A program made the translations under genes and the position numbers. Shown here piece after piece: positions 62,216-64,000 of a DNA stretch of 64,000 nucleotides (within the stretch, counting starts at the first letter, position 1; each line of letters starts with the position of its first letter). The notes beneath the pieces are model-generated. The model saw only the letters and a list, made by a program, of their open reading frames with translations. It was not told the origin of the DNA and did no database searches. Source of the stretch: Zarea fungicola. Its lineage: Eukaryota; Ascomycota; Sordariomycetes; Hypocreales; Cordycipitaceae. The stretch spans positions 157,798 through 221,797 of the forward strand of contig FWCC01000265.1 of NCBI GenBank assembly GCA_900169235.1. The letters run 5' to 3'.

Positions 62216-63897
62216 CTAATTGGAATCCTCTAAAGAAGTGATTTCTACTTCGTTATTACATGTTCTAGAATTATGGCTAATTTTGCCATAATTACCACAT
62301 CGCCGGCGGCGTGATTTATCGCGTTTTGGCTGACTGGAACCCTTAGTTTTGGCGCGTTTTTTCCTAACCTTAACCTGTGATTAAGTAGCTAAATTTTTTC
62401 TATTTTCTAGAGTAAGAGATCCTTTAGTCTGTAAACGCTTTTTTTTAATGTGTTGACGCTGGGAAAGTCGTTTATTTGCTGCCTCTAGGTGCTTGACTTA
62501 GTCTTATAAAAGGACTATCTATTGTAGAGCTTTTATTATATACTTTAATATTTATGTTAAACTCTTAATAATTTCTGCTGGCGAGCTGCTCTAATGGCTT
62601 CTTATCCTCTTCTTAATATATTCTATATAAGATAAAGCCTCTATTGGGTTATTAGGCGTTCGCAGAAGCCAGGGAAGGGCTAGTCTATTAGAGGTCCCTA
62701 GAGGCAAAGGCGTTTATAATATTATATCTAATTATAAAATAATATAACTTAGATTAAAAGGCTGAAGTTTAGTACTATAGAAACCTATAAGGGCATTTTT
62801 TTTTATTATAGTAGTATTATGTGCACTATAAAATACAGGTAGAAATTCCTCCTTAGTAATGTATATTATGTAGGCTTATATTAGATCACTAATAGCTTAA
62901 CTATATGCCTGTTTTAATGGCTAAAAATAAGCGATATTTAATGGCTGAAGTATATATAATGAATGAGCAGGCATGTATAATATAATAATAGAGTTTGCCT
63001 TGTAATATGACTTAAATTCCACTAACTGGTGGCTTTTATGTCTATTAAGGATTAAGAGGTAATAGTGGCTAGAATTTCGCGGTTTTATGTTATTATTAAA
63101 ATGTTTTAGCTAATCTAAGCCCTTTTTATTTATTGTCTAGCCATTTTCTAATATAGAAATAGCCTAGGTGTAAGGTAATGGGCTATTTTTATACTAAGAT
63201 AAGAGGTGGGTTTTGGTGGCAATAATGATATATGGCGGGATAATACCACTAGTTGCACTAATACACTAGATAACTGTTGTCTATGTCTAATTTCCTGGTT
63301 GTATTTTTCGACCTTTTTGACGCTTTTCTAATCCTATAACCACTGTTTCTAAGCTTATTACGCCCATTGTAAAGCCAGTCTCATTAAAGTTATAGATATT
63401 CGCGTCTTATATGTTATATTTTATGATTATATTCTCTATAAGCTGGAACTAGCCTTTAAATATCTTTAGATCTTTGTATTAGGCTCTTTAATAGTCAATT
63501 TAACGCGATAAACGTGTAATAACTTCTAGGTGTCGTCTAATGAAGCTCGTAACCTAGTTCCTTCTAACTGGAATGCTGTGTTGCAGCTCTAATAAGCGAT
63601 TTGCCATAACTTCTATGTCACGTAGGCAAGGCGGCTGGGAACGAGAATCTAGATTAAGGATATATTGAATAACTAGATCCTCCTCTTCTTTTTTTAATTT
63701 CTGACCGTTTAGGCTTATATTGGCTTGGCTTGGTATATTTCATTGACGATGCTTAAGTGTTATTTGGGGCACGTTATAGATTCGAGCAGCGCCTTGAATG
63801 CTTAATTTTAGGTCTTTTTTTAAAGCTTCGACAGCTAAGAGAACATTTGCTTTATTTAATGTAGAACCTATTTTCTATTATTGAGTTATTGAGGTTG
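62216..63897 (-). pseudogene. pogo/Fot1-type transposase pseudogene
   Basis: Read on the minus strand, fragments match fungal pogo-family transposases. The N-terminal helix-turn-helix part reads ALKKDLKLSIQGAARIYNVP followed by EEDLVIQYILNLDSRSQPP and MANRLL. The C-terminal basic region and zinc-knuckle-like GKISHNSRTC end at a TAG (62216-62218). In-frame stops occur, for example TGA at 63740-63742 and TAG at 63554-63556, the latter where a Trp codon is usual. One zinc-knuckle Cys has become Tyr. These are the changes expected from RIP. The catalytic DDE core was not traced residue by residue. Confidence 0.85.
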
Positions 63898-63926
63898 GAA
63901 GGTGTTTAATTAAAAAAAAACGCGAA

Positions 63927-63969
63927 GTGGCCCACTCGCCCGTGTGGCCCGCTCGTATGTGAACTACGT
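63927..63969. repeat. Right terminal inverted repeat (43 bp)
   Basis: Inverse complement of 62109-62151, ending GAACTACGT directly before a TA target copy. This copy appears less mutated than the left one. Confidence 0.9.
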
Positions 63970-64000
63970 TAATTCCTAAAAACTATAATAATTTACTAAA

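Larger units (their letters stand above)
62109..63969 (-). mobile_element. Pot2/Fot1-like Tc1/mariner (pogo) DNA transposon, 1861 bp, inactive
   Basis: A complete element with 43-bp terminal inverted repeats (62109-62151 and 63927-63969) and TA target duplications at 62107-62108 and 63970-63971. The body is very AT-rich and carries a dead minus-strand transposase. The length and TIR size closely match Pot2-type elements of filamentous fungi (about 1.86 kb). Mutations are consistent with repeat-induced point mutation. Confidence 0.85.
61932..64000. mobile_element. Degraded AT-rich outer element (start of a probable DNA transposon, runs off window)
   Basis: After a TA at 61930-61931 the sequence begins ACGTCGGCC and has a GC-rich stretch of about 50 bp (to about 61980), then turns extremely AT-rich. 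This looks like a terminal inverted repeat followed by a body altered by C-to-T and G-to-A changes. The other end is not in the window, so the limits and class are inferred. A second, complete element (62109-63969) is inserted in it. Confidence 0.45.

Overview
This window is nuclear DNA of a filamentous ascomycete (Pezizomycotina, most likely Sordariomycetes/Hypocreales; the species cannot be read from the sequence). The signs are short 50-130 nt introns with GTANGT-type donors and CTAAC-like branch points, a Zn2Cys6 regulator, fungal housekeeping genes (LHS1, MET6, THR4, TMA46, OST4, prefoldin 4) and a mutation-riddled Pot2/Fot1-type transposon at the right end. Gene models were joined by hand; every multi-exon model given keeps frame from start to stop. 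Eighteen full-length protein genes and one partial gene are supported.

Left part (1-25300), the most unusual. A two-gene module, an MRP-like ABC transporter (-) divergent from a DUF4246-type protein (+), occurs twice: <1-3394/4445-6926 and 13346-17756/20852-23524. Intron positions are shared within each pair of copies. Between the copies lie a secreted pepsin-like protease (7077-8495, -) and the ER Hsp70 LHS1 (9555-12644, -). After the second copy comes an intronless homologue of bacterial LpxA, the first enzyme of lipid A synthesis (24435-25274, -), a candidate horizontally acquired gene.

Centre (26200-48700). A Zn2Cys6 factor, an RGG-tailed RNA-binding-like protein, a tiny four-exon CENP-W-type histone-fold gene divergent from prefoldin subunit 4, a DHA1 drug:H+ antiporter, an unknown 749-residue protein, methionine synthase MET6, an AT-hook protein whose C-terminus resembles the RAD51-binding motif of RAD51AP1, and threonine synthase THR4.

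Right part (49500-64000). A mitochondrial carrier, a cytosolic-type arylsulfatase, an MFS sugar transporter, TMA46 and the 45-residue OST4. From 61932 the sequence becomes very AT-rich: a Pot2-sized Tc1/mariner (pogo/Fot1) element of 1861 bp with 43-bp inverted repeats and TA target sites, carrying a dead transposase, apparently sits inside another degraded element that runs off the window.

The strongest candidates for something new are the duplicated ABC/DUF4246 module, whose DUF4246 members have lost the expected metal-ligand motif and gained a cysteine cluster and acidic tail, and the LpxA homologue beside it.
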